DNA of 64,000 bases, from assembly GCA_036001465.1 (NCBI GenBank), contig DASYUH010000006.1, forward strand, positions 1 to 64,000, read 5' to 3'. The notes beneath the pieces were generated by a model. It saw only the letters and a list, made by a program, of their open reading frames with translations. It did not search any database and was not told where the DNA came from. The DNA comes from Candidatus Polarisedimenticolia bacterium. GTDB lineage: Bacteria; Acidobacteriota; Polarisedimenticolia; Gp22-AA2. Of this stretch, positions 18,201-30,702 are shown one piece after another; position 1 is the first letter of the stretch; the number at the start of each line of letters is the position of its first letter. A program made the translations under genes and the position numbers.

Positions 18201-18594
18201 TCAGTTGATGTTGCCTGGACCCTCTGGGGTGTCATTGTTGTAGTCGAAAAAGCAGATCTCCGGATAGCGCGTTGCCTTGTCCTCATGCGGCCGGTGGTCC
18301 TTCGCCCAGATACGGCCTCCCACATTCCAGTCCGGGTTGCGCGCCAAGATGAGGTCCAGATGATCCGGGTGAACATAGGCGTAGAGCAACCCTGGAACCT
18401 AAGACTGGAGGGAAGATCCTTCACGAACAGCATTCCCGCGTACCTTGAAGCATCGGCCCTCTTCTCCTCGATCATCATGCGCGCGGTTTGCACTGCCTGA
18501 CGATCAGGTCATCCGGGCCCGTAAGCGCTCCACATGCTGTAAGGAGAATGGAGCCGATCCCAGCTGAGAACGCGGCCGCCCTGGTAATCGCCAC
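18201..18594 (-). pseudogene. decayed small lipoprotein gene (cassette gene, two frameshifts)
   Basis: Three consecutive reading frames on the minus strand join into one plausible ~130-residue protein. The first, from GTG 18594, is a lipoprotein signal (MAITRAAAFSAGIGSILLTAC, with the lipobox LTAC) running to DDLIVRQ. The second gives VQTARMMIEEKRADASRYAG...LPSSLRFQ. The third gives LLYAYVHPDHLDLILARNPDW and ends PEGPGNIN at 18201. Each junction needs a single missing base. No single frame is longer than about 60 codons of coherent sequence. It could be a pseudogene or carry sequencing errors. No family was recognised. Confidence 0.5.
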
Positions 18595-18619
18595 TGTATG
18601 TCATGCCTCCTCTGAGTCC

Positions 18620-18713
18620 GCCCAACGCTCCCGCTCAGCCGCGGCGGGTGCATGTCGCCGATGAAACCACCGCGCACATGCCGCCCGCCGGCGGCTGCAG
18701 CGGGTAGTTGGGC
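18620..18713 (-). repeat. attC-like site 3
   Basis: A 94-nt palindrome with perfect outer boxes GCCCAAC (18620-18626) and GTTGGGC (18707-18713). Inner arms CCGCTCAGCCGC and GCGGCTGCAGCGG pair except for one extra base in the second, as expected for the attC L boxes. Confidence 0.82.
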
Positions 18714-18720
18714 AGCGCGC

Positions 18721-19128
18721 TCATTTCGGCGTCGGTGCAGACTTCCGCCAGGTACCGTCTGCCTGCTTGCGGTACGTGACTCCAAAGTGCTTCATGCGAG
18801 TCACCGGACCGACCTGAGTCCCGCTCACGACAGCCAAAATCGCAATCATGCTCTGTCCACCTTGCTCGGCCTCGGGCTTGAGTAGCTCTACGAGCTCATC
18901 AGCCGCACGGTTGAACTCGATCGGGTCATTTGCAGCAGAAGCACGATATTTCAGTATGAGGATGCTTCCATCGCTGACAACCGTGGTCTGCTTCGAGAAG
19001 ACTTCGTACGTCCGGCCAGATGGTGTAACAAGCTGGGACCCCTTGAGTTCGCCGCGACATCCAGCGATGACGAGCATACTGACGAGTGCATGAATGATTC
19101 GACCGGGACGCGTCAACCCTTGAATCAA
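18721..19128 (-). CDS. small lipoprotein of unknown function (cassette gene)
   Basis: A 135-residue putative lipoprotein. The N-terminus has a basic stretch (LTRPGRIIH), a hydrophobic core (ALVSMLVIAG) and Cys in the lipobox VIAGC. The mature part has a TPSGRTYEVFSKQ segment and ends VTYRKQADGTWRKSAPTPK, which resembles many exported cassette proteins but no family I can name. The TTG at 19128 is chosen because GGAGG lies 6 nt before it; a longer reading to 19161 would start without a ribosome site. The stop is only 7 nt from attC site 3. Confidence 0.7.
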   Translation of the reverse strand: MIQGLTRPGRIIHALVSMLVIAGCRGELKGSQLVTPSGRTYEVFSKQTTVVSDGSILILKYRASAANDPIEFNRAADELVELLKPEAEQGGQSMIAILAVVSGTQVGPVTRMKHFGVTYRKQADGTWRKSAPTPK

Positions 19129-19171
19129 GCACTTCCTCCCGCGGTTACTTGGACTGCCCACTACGAGGTCT

Positions 19172-19273
19172 GCCCAACGCCGCGGCTAAGCTGCGGCGCG
19201 CGTGGCGCGACGCTGGCGTCTTACTGCAAGCGGCGTGACGCGCGGATCCGGCGGCTTCAACCGGTAGTTAGAT
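19172..19273 (-). repeat. attC-like site 4
   Basis: A 102-nt imperfect palindrome with outer boxes GCCCAAC (19172-19178) and GTTAGAT (19267-19273). These do not match each other, but GTTAGAT is the exact complement of ATCTAAC at the next site, the expected signature of a cassette that kept its own core site. Inner arms CGGCTAAGC and GGCGGCTTCAACCGG pair with one extra base. Confidence 0.8.
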
Positions 19274-19288
19274 GTCGTATCGATCGTT

Positions 19289-19933
19289 TCATTCTGCCAA
19301 CGGAAATGGCAACCGTCCACTAAACCAGCGGAGCTCAATGACAACCCTCGTGCTGTCTGGTGCTGGAAAATAGAATTCTCTATCTGCCGCAACAACTACT
19401 TGCCATTTGGGACCAAGCCATAGCCCAGAACCAAGCCCTAGGCCTGCTACTCCACCGATGCCGTGGTCCGGCTCTTTAGTGCGGTACGCCGACCCCAGGC
19501 TGAATCTGCTAAATATACGGACCGGACCCAGAGTTAAGAATGAGAGGTCACCTCCCAACCCAGCGGTCCAGATCTCTTGCTCGCTGCTATCACTCTCACT
19601 CAACCAGAAATATGGGCCGAAAGCGCTCGGGAAGGGTCTCGAGAAGCCGCGTTTGTAGGGATCTTCTTCCCAGCCTCCCCAGCTCAGTCTGAACCCGTCC
19701 AACCGGTCGTGACTCTCCGGACTGCCCTGTTCGGCAAAGGCGACCGAGAGAAACCCGCCGCCCGGCATCGATTGCCAGTAGTGGCGACGATCAGAAGGTG
19801 TTTCGGAAGGCTGCGCACCTTGAGCGAGTAGTTCATTCGGGTCCTCGGACGCCCAGACGTCGTCTGGCAAGCAAAGGAAGCTCGACACCGCGCCCAATAG
19901 AATGCCGAAGATACAGGTGCGAAGTGTACTCAT
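19289..19933 (-). CDS. exported protein, possibly outer-membrane barrel-like (cassette gene)
   Basis: About 214 residues. An N-terminal signal (CIFGILLGAVSSFLCLPDDVWAS) is followed by sequence rich in aromatic and glycine residues in alternating patterns (FRLSWGGWEEDPY, FGPYFWLSE, GGVAGLGLGSGLWLGPKW), ending VVIELRWFSGRLPFPLAE. This suggests antiparallel strands of a small barrel or lipocalin-like fold. No family was recognised. The ATG at 19933 is preferred; an in-frame GTG at 19945 would add four residues and neither has a clear ribosome site. It is the single gene of the cassette bounded by GTTAGAT and ATCTAAC. Confidence 0.7.
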   Translation of the reverse strand: MSTLRTCIFGILLGAVSSFLCLPDDVWASEDPNELLAQGAQPSETPSDRRHYWQSMPGGGFLSVAFAEQGSPESHDRLDGFRLSWGGWEEDPYKRGFSRPFPSAFGPYFWLSESDSSEQEIWTAGLGGDLSFLTLGPVRIFSRFSLGSAYRTKEPDHGIGGVAGLGLGSGLWLGPKWQVVVAADREFYFPAPDSTRVVIELRWFSGRLPFPLAE

Positions 19934-19962
19934 TCGACCATTCACATCAATTGGACCAGAAC

Positions 19963-20057
19963 ATCTAACGCTCCCGCTCAGCCGCGGCGGGCGTACGCCT
20001 TCGTGACTTCAACCCCGTACCTGCCGCCCGCCGTCGGCCTGCAGTGGGTGGTTAGCC
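19963..20057 (-). repeat. attC-like site 5
   Basis: A 95-nt palindrome with outer boxes ATCTAAC (19963-19969) and GTTAGCC (20051-20057). Its inner left arm CCGCTCAGCCGCGGCGGG is nearly identical to site 3. GTTAGCC corresponds to the near-complement GGCTAAAC at 20929-20936, which marks the far end of the last cassette. Confidence 0.82.
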
Positions 20058-20079
20058 GACGCCGTCCCTACTTAGATGC

Positions 20080-20700
20080 CTAGCCTGATCCTGCCGCTCG
20101 CGCCTCTAACCCAGTCAGTTCTACCACGGGAACCGTGAACTCTGAAGATTGGTTCAACCGATTGGCTAGCCTGTTGTATTCCGCCACCCGAGCCGCTACC
20201 TCATGCTCGGCCACGCGCCCGGATCGGGCCAATACTGAAGTTGGCGCAGCCTCGGACTTCACAATCTGCGCCGCCAAGTAGCCGAACTCGAACAGCTCTC
20301 TGAATTCCCGACCTTCAGCGGTCGAAACGAAACCCGACGCGTCACGATCGGCTAATTGGCGGAGAATGGGCATGTCGCGTTCTACTCGCTTCTGTAGTTC
20401 AGTCTGCCACTCTTTGACTCGCTCCAGGTTGGCACCAGGAACCGGGCAGGCTGTGCCCATATAACTTCGTTCGTAGGTGCCGGTGAGGTCGTCCTTGACG
20501 AAGGTCAAGAGCGTGCCGCCGGTCCTGATATTGGCAACCATGGACAGGTCACCTTGGGCGCTCTCTGTCATGCCGAGCTTTTGCACCTGAGCGACATACG
20601 TCTGAAAATCGGCCGGACCTTCCCTGCGGGCCGAAAACTGTTCGCATGACAGACCTGCGATTAAGGCCATCACGAGGATGAGTACGTGCACTCGGGCCAT
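20080..20700 (-). CDS. exported protein of unknown function (cassette gene)
   Basis: A 206-residue protein with an N-terminal signal (VHVLILVMALIAGLSC) whose Cys could be lipidated, although Gly at -3 is not a standard lipobox. The mature part is mainly helical and charged (LERVKEWQTELQKRVERDMP, EVAARVAEYNRLANRLNQ), with an embedded TLLTFVKDDLTGTYERSYMGT segment. No family was recognised. The ATG at 20700 starts exactly at the signal; the same frame runs upstream to 20778 but that part has no signal character. The stop is 22 nt from attC site 5. Confidence 0.75.
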   Translation of the reverse strand: MARVHVLILVMALIAGLSCEQFSARREGPADFQTYVAQVQKLGMTESAQGDLSMVANIRTGGTLLTFVKDDLTGTYERSYMGTACPVPGANLERVKEWQTELQKRVERDMPILRQLADRDASGFVSTAEGREFRELFEFGYLAAQIVKSEAAPTSVLARSGRVAEHEVAARVAEYNRLANRLNQSSEFTVPVVELTGLEARAAGSG

Positions 20701-20966
20701 CTTCCTACCACGGCTCAGATGAAGCCTCTTGTCGGTCAATATACGCCGATGCGGCTGACGGCGACAAGCACACGGCACTATAGCGTCGTCGCGATGGACC
20801 CAGTAGCCCGGGCGGACAGGCGCCGACCGGGCGCGTCAGTTTGTGTGGGGGGAAGTGCGGGGTGAGGGTCAGGTCTCGAGCGTTCGCCGTACTGCATGCT
20901 GACGCTTGAGGGTCCCCGGTCGGCGTAAGGCTAAACGTCGTGGGCCACGGCTGGGTTCCATGGATC
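20701..20966. other. cassette leader and array boundary, no gene seen
   Basis: This holds the 5' leader of the last cassette and a GGCTAAAC (20929-20936) that nearly matches the complement of the core box of attC site 5, so it is the likely outer recombination boundary. No full palindrome, attI or integrase coding sequence was found before the cimA stop. Confidence 0.5.
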
Positions 20967-22784
20967 TCAGGCTCCGATCTCGGAACGTCCTGGATCGACC
21001 TCGTGCAGGATGACGATCGGCAGGCGCCCTTCGCCGCGCGGCTGGAGGCTGACGTTTTCGCCCGAACCGGCGCTGGCCCCTCCGACCTGCGCCTCGCTCC
21101 CGGCCTCCGCTCCGGGCGGACCGGCCTGCAGCGAGCCGGCCGGCAGGAGGCCCGCCGACCGTCGCAGCAGAAGGCCGTATTCGTAGCTCTCGACGATGGC
21201 GTGGAGCGTCGCGGCGATGATGTTCGGATCGACGCCGGTCGTGGCCCAGATCCGCTCGCCGTCTCCCATCTCGACGTGCACGCGGGTGCGGGCGGCGGTG
21301 CCGTCGTGCCCGTCGAGGATGCGCACCTTGAAATCGATGAGGCGCAGATCGCGGATCTCCGGGTAGGCGCCGGCCAGGGCGTTGCGCAGCGCCTGGTCGA
21401 GGGCGTGGGCGGGGCCGACGCCCAGGCTGACCGCGTGGATCTCCTCCTGGCCGACGCGCACGCGCACGGTCGCCTCGGGCGCCCCCGAAGCCGTCAGGAG
21501 GACCCGGTAGTCGACCAGCTCGAAGTAGCGCGGCCTCTTCCCCAGGGCCTCGAGGACCAGGAGGGTGAACGACCCCTCGGCGCTCTCGAACTGGAAGCCC
21601 CTGTACTCCAGCGCCTTGACGCGCTCGACCAGGGCGCGCATGGTTTCGGGCCGCCCCGAAAGATCGATGCCGATGGCGCGCGCCCGGTTCAGGACGTTGC
21701 TCGATCCCATCTGGTCGGAGACCAGGACGCGCGTCGTGTTGCCGACGACGGCCGGGTCGATGTGCTCGTAGGCGCGGCTGGACCTCTCGATGGCGCTGAC
21801 GTGGATCCCCGCCTTGTGCGCGAAGGCGCTCCGGCCGACGAATGGCTGGTGGCTTTGGGGGGAGCGGTTGGCGATCTCGGCGACGTAGCGCGAGGTGGCG
21901 GTGATCCGCTGAAGCCCATCCGGCGGCAGGCAGGACAGCCCCTTCTTCAGCTCAAGGTTCGGGATGACGGAGCACAGATTGGCGTTGCCGCAGCGCTCTC
22001 CGTAGCCGTTGATCGTCCCCTGAACGTGGCGGGCGCCGCCGGTCACGGCCGCCAGGCTGTTGGCCACCGCCAGCTCGCCGTCGTTGTGCGCGTGGATGCC
22101 GAGCGGCACGGGCGCCCCCAGCCGGTGGCGCGCCACCAGGGTCGCGGAGCGCACCTGCTCGGGGAAGGCGCCGCCGTTCGTGTCGCACAGGACGATCCGG
22201 TCGGCCCCCGCCTCGGCCGCCGCCAGGATCGTCAGGATCGCGTATTCGGGGTTCGATCGGCAGCCGTCGAAGAAGTGCTCCGCATCGTAGATGACCTGGC
22301 GTCCCGCCTCCTTCAGGAAGCGGATGCTCTCGGAGATCATGGCCAGGTTCTCTTCGAGCGTCGTGCGCAGCGCCTCGCGCACGTGATAGTCCCATGCCTT
22401 GCCGAACAGGGCCACCCACGGCGTGCCGGCGGACAGCAGGGCCAGGAGCCCTTGGTCCCTGTCGACGCGCCCGCGCACCCGGCGCGTGCTGCCGAAGGCG
22501 ACCAGTCGGGCGCGCGCCAGCGGCTCCCCCGCCGCCCGCGCGAAGAATTCCAGGTCCTTCGGGTTCGCGCCGGGCCAGCCCCCCTCGACGAAATGCACGC
22601 CGAGGCGGTCGAGCGCCCGGAGGATCTTCAGCTTGTCCTCGACCGAGTAGGAGATCTCCTCCGACTGCGCCCCGTCGCGCAGCGTCGTGTCGTAGATCTC
22701 GACCGTCGCGGGGAGCGACTCGCCGCGCCCCTTGCCGTCATACTCCGGCACCGGGGCCGGGATCGGCTTCAGGATCTCAGGCAT
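20967..22784 (-). CDS. cimA: (R)-citramalate synthase (CimA-type)
   Basis: A 605-residue enzyme of the isopropylmalate/citramalate synthase family that condenses pyruvate and acetyl-CoA to citramalate, the first step of threonine-independent isoleucine synthesis. The N-terminal TIM barrel begins [21 protein letters not shown] and contains [10 protein letters not shown], typical of CimA rather than LeuA. The metal-binding HAHND (~220) and GERCGNANL follow. The C-terminal third is a LeuA-dimer/allosteric domain (ELVDYRVLL ... [23 protein letters not shown]). The start overlaps the ilvE stop by 8 bp and it is the last gene of the branched-chain operon. A true 2-isopropylmalate synthase is encoded at the operon head, which supports a separate citramalate role. 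Confidence 0.92.
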   Translation of the reverse strand: MPEILKPIPAPVPEYDGKGRGESLPATVEIYDTTLRDGAQSEEISYSVEDKLKILRALDRLGVHFVEGGWPGANPKDLEFFARAAGEPLARARLVAFGSTRRVRGRVDRDQGLLALLSAGTPWVALFGKAWDYHVREALRTTLEENLAMISESIRFLKEAGRQVIYDAEHFFDGCRSNPEYAILTILAAAEAGADRIVLCDTNGGAFPEQVRSATLVARHRLGAPVPLGIHAHNDGELAVANSLAAVTGGARHVQGTINGYGERCGNANLCSVIPNLELKKGLSCLPPDGLQRITATSRYVAEIANRSPQSHQPFVGRSAFAHKAGIHVSAIERSSRAYEHIDPAVVGNTTRVLVSDQMGSSNVLNRARAIGIDLSGRPETMRALVERVKALEYRGFQFESAEGSFTLLVLEALGKRPRYFELVDYRVLLTASGAPEATVRVRVGQEEIHAVSLGVGPAHALDQALRNALAGAYPEIRDLRLIDFKVRILDGHDGTAARTRVHVEMGDGERIWATTGVDPNIIAATLHAIVESYEYGLLLRRSAGLLPAGSLQAGPPGAEAGSEAQVGGASAGSGENVSLQPRGEGRLPIVILHEVDPGRSEIGA

Positions 22785-23747
22785 GGGACAGCCACGTGGC
22801 GCGCCGCGGGTTCCGCCCGCGCACGCTGTCGAAGTAGGCCCGCTGCAGGCGGGCCGTGACGCCGACCTCGGGATGCGGGAGCGGGCGGTCGTCGAGCGCC
22901 GCGACCGGCGTGACCTCGGCCGCCGTTCCGGTCATGAAGACCTCGTCGGCCGCGAACAGATCCTCGGGCCGGAAGGCCCGGATGGTCGTGGGGATGCCGC
23001 CGTCCGCCGCCAGAGTCAGGACCGTGTCGCGGGTGATTCCGGGCAGGATGTTGGAGGCCTGGTCGTTGGTGACCAGCGCGCCGTCCTTGACGAAGAAGAC
23101 GTTCTCCCCCGTCGCCTCGGCCACCGTGCCGTCGGCGTTCAGCAGGATCGCCTCGACGGCCCCCTTCCCGGCCGCTTCCTGGGCCGCCAGGATCGAGTTC
23201 GTGTAATGGCCGCACCCTTTCACGTGGGACGGCAGCATGGTGCGATCGAATTTCTTCCACGACGACAGGATGACCCGGACGCCGCGCGCCAGGCCGTCGT
23301 CCCCCAGGTAGGCGCCGAGCGGGCGCACGGCGATGAGCACCTCGGTCGGGCAGCGGCTCTCGGGTGTCAGGTGGATCGGTCCCTCGCCGAAAAACGCCAG
23401 CGGCCGGATGTACCCGTTCGTCACGCCGTTCCGCCTCACCGTCTCGAGCGCCGCGGCGCACAGGTCCGCGGCCCCGAAGCCCAGGGCCAGCCCGTAGACC
23501 TTCGCCGAGGCCAGCAGGCGCTCCATGTGATCGCGCAGGCGGAAGACCGCCGGGCCGGACGGGGTCTCGTAGCAGCGGATCCCCTCGAACACGCCGCTGC
23601 CGTAATGCAGGGCGTGGGAGAAGTAGTGCGCTCGCAAGTCCTCCGAGCGCACGAACCCGCCGTTGACCCAGACCCAATGGGAGTGGGTCTCCCGCCCCGC
23701 GTGCAGGCGGGACGCCAGAAGCCCCGCCGCCATCAGATCCTGGCCCA

Positions 23748-23748
<1 letters not shown>
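22777..23748 (-). CDS. ilvE: branched-chain amino acid aminotransferase
   Basis: A PLP fold-type IV transaminase of 323 residues that makes the final transfer to leucine, isoleucine and valine. Conserved segments are [27 protein letters not shown], the PLP lysine in [27 protein letters not shown] and [10 protein letters not shown]. The ATG at 23748 overlaps the ilvC stop by one base (TGATG), giving a slightly longer N-terminus (MGQDLMAAG) than typical IlvE; an in-frame ATG five codons in is possible. It is translationally coupled within the operon. Confidence 0.94.
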
Positions 23749-24794
<1,046 letters not shown>

Positions 24795-25354
24795 TCAAAC
24801 CGCGCTGTCCGCCTCCGGCACCACGAGCTCCGGCCCCCTCGTCTCGTCACGTCCCCGCGCCGCGCTGATCCGCGGGATCGCCACCGCCCCGGTCCGCACG
24901 ATGTCCTGGATGCCGAGCGGCTTCAGCAGCCCCAGGAGCGCGTCCACCTTGTCCTGACTCCCGGTGGTCTCGACGGTGATGGCGTCGGGGGCGATGTCGA
25001 TCACCTTGGCGCGGAACACGCCGACCAGGTTCAGCACCTCCTGGCGCTCGGCCGGGTTCCTGGTCTTGACGATCAGGAGAGCCATCTCGCGCTCGACGTG
25101 ATCGACCTCGTTGAGGTCGGCAACTTCGAGGACGCGCACGAGCTTGCCGACCTGCTTGATAATCTGCTCCATGATCGCATCGTTCCCGTTGGTGGTCAGG
25201 ATGATGCGCGAGAAGGCGGGGTCGGGGGTCGGCGCCACGCACAGCGAGTCGATGTTGTAGCCCCGCCCCGAGAACAGCCCGACGATGCGGCAGAGCTCGC
25301 CGAAGCGGTTCTCGACCAGGATCGACAGGATGTGCCGCGCGCCGCCTTCGCCGT

Positions 25355-25358
<4 letters not shown>
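24795..25358 (-). CDS. ilvN: acetolactate synthase small (regulatory) subunit
   Basis: A 187-residue regulatory subunit. An N-terminal ACT domain (HILSILVENRFGELCRIVGL, GRGYNIDSLCVAPT) would bind valine for feedback control, and the C-terminal domain has the usual GVFRAKVIDIAPDAITVE segment. The ATG at 25358 overlaps the ilvB stop as ATGA, so the subunits are translationally coupled. Confidence 0.95.
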
Positions 25359-27234
<1,876 letters not shown>

Positions 27235-27238
<4 letters not shown>

Positions 27239-28344
27239 CGTGTCCCTCCGGCGGCGGGCGCGGTCTCGAGGGCTCGCCGGACCCTCTCCCCCATGGCGCT
27301 CGTCGACAGCACGGTCTCGCCAGGGCGTGCCAGGTCGGCGGTGCGCGCCCCCTCCTGAAGGACGCGGGCGACCTCCGTCTCGATCCGCCCGGCGTCCGCC
27401 TCGCGACCGAACGAGTGGCGCAGGAGCATCGCCACGGACAGGATCGCGGCGAGCGGGTTCGCCACGCCGCGCCCGGCGATGTCGGGGGCCGACCCGTGGA
27501 CCGGCTCGTACAGGCCGGGCCCGTCGCCCAGGCTCGCCGACGGCAGCATCCCGATGCTTCCGGCCAGCATGGCGGCCTCGTCGCTCAGGATGTCCCCGAA
27601 CAGGTTTTCGGTCAGGATCACGTCGAAGTCCCGCGGCCGGGCGACGAGCTGCATGGCGGCGTTGTCCACGAACAGGTGCTCGAGCCGCACGTCGGGGAAT
27701 TCCCGCGACGTCTCCACCACCACCTCGCGCCAGAGCTGCGAGACCTCCAGGATGTTCGCCTTGTCCACCGAGGTCACCTTCTTCCGTCGCGCGCGGGCCG
27801 CCAGAAACGCCACCCTGGCGATGCGCCGGATCTCCCCGGCCGAGTAGGCCATCGTGTTCCGCGCCCGCCGGGCGTCTCCCTGACCCTCGATGCCGCGCGG
27901 CGAGCCGAAGTAGAGCCCGCCGGTCAGCTCGCGCACGATCAGGATGTCCGTGCCGCGCACGATCTCGGCCCGAAGCGGCGACGCCTCCTCCAGGGCCTGA
28001 TGCAGCCGCACCGGGCGCAGGTTCGCGAACACCCCGAGCCCCTTCCTGAGCCCCAGAAGCGCCTGCTCGGGCCGCTTCTCCCGGGGAAGCCCGTCGTAGG
28101 CCGGGCTCCCGACGGCCCCCAGGAGCACCGCGTCGGCGCCGCGCGCGGCGCTCAGCGTCGCCTGGGGCAGCGGCTCCCCCGCCCGATCGATCGCCGCCCC
28201 GCCGGCCGGGTGCTCCACGAGCTCCAGGGCCAGCCCGGAGCGCCGCGCCACAGCCTGCAGCACCTGCGCCGCCTCGGCCACGACCTCCGGGCCGATGCCG
28301 TCGCCCGGCAGAAGGACGACGCGTCCGCGCGTCTTCTCAGGCAC
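27235..28344 (-). CDS. leuB: 3-isopropylmalate dehydrogenase
   Basis: A 369-residue NAD-dependent beta-decarboxylating dehydrogenase of the leucine pathway; it may also act on the citramalate branch. Signature blocks are [34 protein letters not shown], the catalytic Lys in SVDKANILE and [27 protein letters not shown]. The start overlaps the leuD stop by 8 bp. Confidence 0.95.
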
Positions 28345-28840
28345 TCGACGCCCCCGTCGTCTGTCTCAGGACGTAAGGCAGGAGGCCGCCCGCCTCCAGA
28401 ACCTCCATGGCGAACGGGGTGAACGGCACGAACCTGAACGCCTCCCCCGTCGTCAGGTTCCTCACCGCGCTGTTCTGGAGGTCGATCTCGAGGAGATCCC
28501 CGGTTACGGTGCGCTCGACGGCCGCCGGGCACTCCAGGACGAGAAAGCCGTTGTTCAGGGCGTTGCGGAAGAAGGCGCGGGAGAACGAGCGCGCCACGAC
28601 CGCCGCGATCCCCGCGCCCCGCAGCGCCCAGACCGCGTGCTCGCGCGCCGACCCGCAGCCGAAGTCCGAGCCTGCCACCAGGATGTCTCCCCGGCAGACG
28701 CGCTGCGGGAACCCGGCGTCGATCCCGACGAGGGCGTGCTTCCCCAGCTCGCCGGGGTCATCGGTGTTCTGGCAGCGGAGCGGGACGATCTCGTCGCTCG
28801 TGATGCCGGCCCTCGAATGGACGTGCGCCCTGCCTCTCAT
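28337..28840 (-). CDS. leuD: 3-isopropylmalate dehydratase small subunit
   Basis: A 167-residue swivel domain of the aconitase family. Diagnostic motifs are [37 protein letters not shown] and [13 protein letters not shown]. It pairs with a LeuC large subunit to isomerise isopropylmalate (and possibly citramalate). The large subunit gene, normally adjacent, is absent from this window, so the partner must be encoded elsewhere. A 170-nt non-coding gap separates it from leuA. Confidence 0.94.
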   Translation of the reverse strand: MRGRAHVHSRAGITSDEIVPLRCQNTDDPGELGKHALVGIDAGFPQRVCRGDILVAGSDFGCGSAREHAVWALRGAGIAAVVARSFSRAFFRNALNNGFLVLECPAAVERTVTGDLLEIDLQNSAVRNLTTGEAFRFVPFTPFAMEVLEAGGLLPYVLRQTTGASSA

Positions 28841-28873
28841 GGCCCCTTCTCTCCCTCCGCGCCGCGGTCGTTC

Positions 28874-28930
28874 CTGCCGCCGGCGGCCACCACGGGACGG
28901 GCCCGTCGTGGCCTCCCCCACCGGCGGCAG
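28874..28930 (-). other. long GC-rich hairpin between leuA and leuD
   Basis: CTGCCGCCGG (28874-28883) pairs perfectly with CCGGCGGCAG (28921-28930), and inside it GGCCAC-ACGGG pairs with CCCGT-GTGGCC. No U-tract follows on either strand, so it is not a classic terminator. It may stabilise or process the operon mRNA at the only large gap in the operon. Confidence 0.6.
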
Positions 28931-29010
28931 AAAGAACCGCGGGCCGGAGTCCAAAAAAGTAAAGCGCAGGTGTCGCGGTCCGACTGATCCTGAGGCCGGA
29001 CCGGCCTGCG

Positions 29011-30687
29011 CTATACGAGGTGAATCAGTCGAATACGGCCTTCCGAGTCGGCGACCCGCAGGGGGCCGCCCACCGTCTCCTCCTTCTCGTCCTCCCGGGC
29101 CCCCGCCACCTGGGCGCGATCGGCCGGCACCCCGGCCACGCGCGGCAGTACGGGAGAGACCTCGGCCGCGTCCAGGGCGCGCGCCAGGCGCTGCGCCTTG
29201 TTGACCGCGTGCAGGTAGGCCCGGGCGCTCGCATCGACCACGTCGGTCGAGGCGGCCTTGCCGGTGAACGAGCGGCCGCTGAAGTCCACGTGCACCGACA
29301 CCTCGCCGATGGCGTCGCGCCCGCGCGAGACGGCCCGGATCGAATAGTCGAGCAGGCGGCCGCGGCAGCCGATGATCTGATCGATCGCGGTGTAGGCCGC
29401 CGCCACCGGACCGTCGCCGACGGCGCAGGCCACCTTCTCGCGCCCCTCGGTCTCCAGGATGACGGTCGCGGTGGACGGCTTCTGGCTGCCGGCCGTCGCC
29501 TGCAGCATCTTCAGCCGGAACACCTCCGGGACGTCCTTCATGCCGTCGTGCACGATGGCGATCAGGTCCTCGTCGAAGATCTCCTTCTTCTGGTCGGCGA
29601 TCTCGATGAAGCGCGCGTAGGCGCGATCCAGGTCGGGGCGCGACAGCGGGTAGCCCAGATCGGCGAGCTTCCGTCCGAGCGCGTGGCGGCCGGAATGCTT
29701 GCCCAGCACCAGCCGGTTGGTCTTGATGCCGACCGACTCGGGCGTCATGATCTCGTAGGTCCGCCGCTCCTTCAGGACCCCGTCCTGGTGGATCCCCGCC
29801 TCGTGGGCGAAGGCGTTCTTGCCCACCACCGCCTTGTTGGCCTGCACGTGGACGCCGGTGATGCTCGACAGCAGCTGGCTCGACTTGTATATCTCGGTGG
29901 TCGCGATCCCGGTGGTGAACGGCAGGATGTCGCGCCTGACATACAGGGCCATCACGAGCTCTTCCAGGGAGGCGTTCCCCGCCCGCTCGCCGATGCCGTT
30001 GACCGTGCACTCGACCTGCCGCGCGCCGGCCTCGACCGCGGCGAGCGAGTTGGCGACCGCCAGCCCGAGGTCGTTGTGGCAGTGCACCGACAGGACCGCC
30101 CGCTCGATGCCGCGGACCTTCTCGCGGAGGGCGCGGATGATCGTCTGGAACTCGGTCGGCGTGGTGTAGCCGACCGTGTCGGGGACGTTGATCGTCGTCG
30201 CACCGGCCCCGATTGCCGTCTCGACGACCTCGCACAGGAAGCCCGGGTCGCTGCGTGTCGCGTCCTCCGCGGAGAACTCGACGTCGGGCGTGAACGATTT
30301 CGCCAGGCGCACCGCCTCCCCCGCCATGTCGAGGACCTCGGCGCGCGACTTCCTGAGCTTGTGCTGCATGTGCAGATCGGAGGTGGCGATGAAGGTGTGA
30401 AGGCGCGGGCGCGCCGCAGGCTCGATGGCCCGCCAGGCGCGCTCCACGTCGTCCCGCGTGGTGCGCGCCAGCGCGGCGATCACCGGGCGCCGGACCTCCC
30501 TGGCCACGGCGTGCACCGCACGATAGTCGTCCTCGGACGCCATCGGGAACCCCGCCTCGATGACGTCCACCCCGAGGGCGTCGAGCTGGCGGGCCATCCG
30601 GATTTTTTCCTCCAGGTTCATGCTGCAGCCGGGCGACTGCTCGCCGTCCCGCAAGGTCGTGTCGAAGATGGTGATTCGGTGTGACAC
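29011..30687 (-). CDS. leuA: 2-isopropylmalate synthase
   Basis: A 558-residue first enzyme of leucine synthesis. The TIM barrel starts [17 protein letters not shown], with metal-site [21 protein letters not shown] and [14 protein letters not shown]. The linker has [12 protein letters not shown], and a C-terminal regulatory domain (~390-510) would bind leucine. A ~45-residue charged tail follows. The GTG start at 30687 has AGGGGGA about 7 nt upstream. It heads the branched-chain operon, preceded by a ~160-nt leader with an upstream ORF and an operator-like palindrome in the promoter. Confidence 0.95.
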   Translation of the reverse strand: MSHRITIFDTTLRDGEQSPGCSMNLEEKIRMARQLDALGVDVIEAGFPMASEDDYRAVHAVAREVRRPVIAALARTTRDDVERAWRAIEPAARPRLHTFIATSDLHMQHKLRKSRAEVLDMAGEAVRLAKSFTPDVEFSAEDATRSDPGFLCEVVETAIGAGATTINVPDTVGYTTPTEFQTIIRALREKVRGIERAVLSVHCHNDLGLAVANSLAAVEAGARQVECTVNGIGERAGNASLEELVMALYVRRDILPFTTGIATTEIYKSSQLLSSITGVHVQANKAVVGKNAFAHEAGIHQDGVLKERRTYEIMTPESVGIKTNRLVLGKHSGRHALGRKLADLGYPLSRPDLDRAYARFIEIADQKKEIFDEDLIAIVHDGMKDVPEVFRLKMLQATAGSQKPSTATVILETEGREKVACAVGDGPVAAAYTAIDQIIGCRGRLLDYSIRAVSRGRDAIGEVSVHVDFSGRSFTGKAASTDVVDASARAYLHAVNKAQRLARALDAAEVSPVLPRVAGVPADRAQVAGAREDEKEETVGGPLRVADSEGRIRLIHLV

Positions 30688-30702
30688 GAAGATCCCCCTA
30701 CG

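Larger units (their letters stand above)
17301..20936 (-). mobile_element. integron gene-cassette array lacking an integrase (CALIN)
   Basis: Five imperfect palindromes with outer boxes RYYYAAC and GTTRRRY separate compact single-gene units, all on the minus strand with their stop codons 7-31 nt from the next attC. The units are visibly less GC-rich than the operons on either side and encode unrelated exported or membrane proteins. Matching core boxes bound individual units, for example GTTAGAT at 19267 and ATCTAAC at 19963. On the minus strand the inner left arm carries one unpaired extra base in most sites, the asymmetry expected of attC. No tyrosine recombinase of the IntI type is in the window. 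Confidence 0.8.

Noticed and set aside
18512-18604. ORF beginning MTYSGDYQGG just after attC site 3
   Set aside because: Its ATG is only 1 nt from the GGAGG and it stops after 31 codons. The overlapping frame from GTG 18594 gives a clear lipoprotein signal.
17301-20057. The cassette palindromes read as Rho-independent terminators or REP elements
   Set aside because: No U-tracts follow, the outer boxes obey the RYYYAAC/GTTRRRY rule, boxes match across single cassettes, and the arms carry the attC-type extra base.
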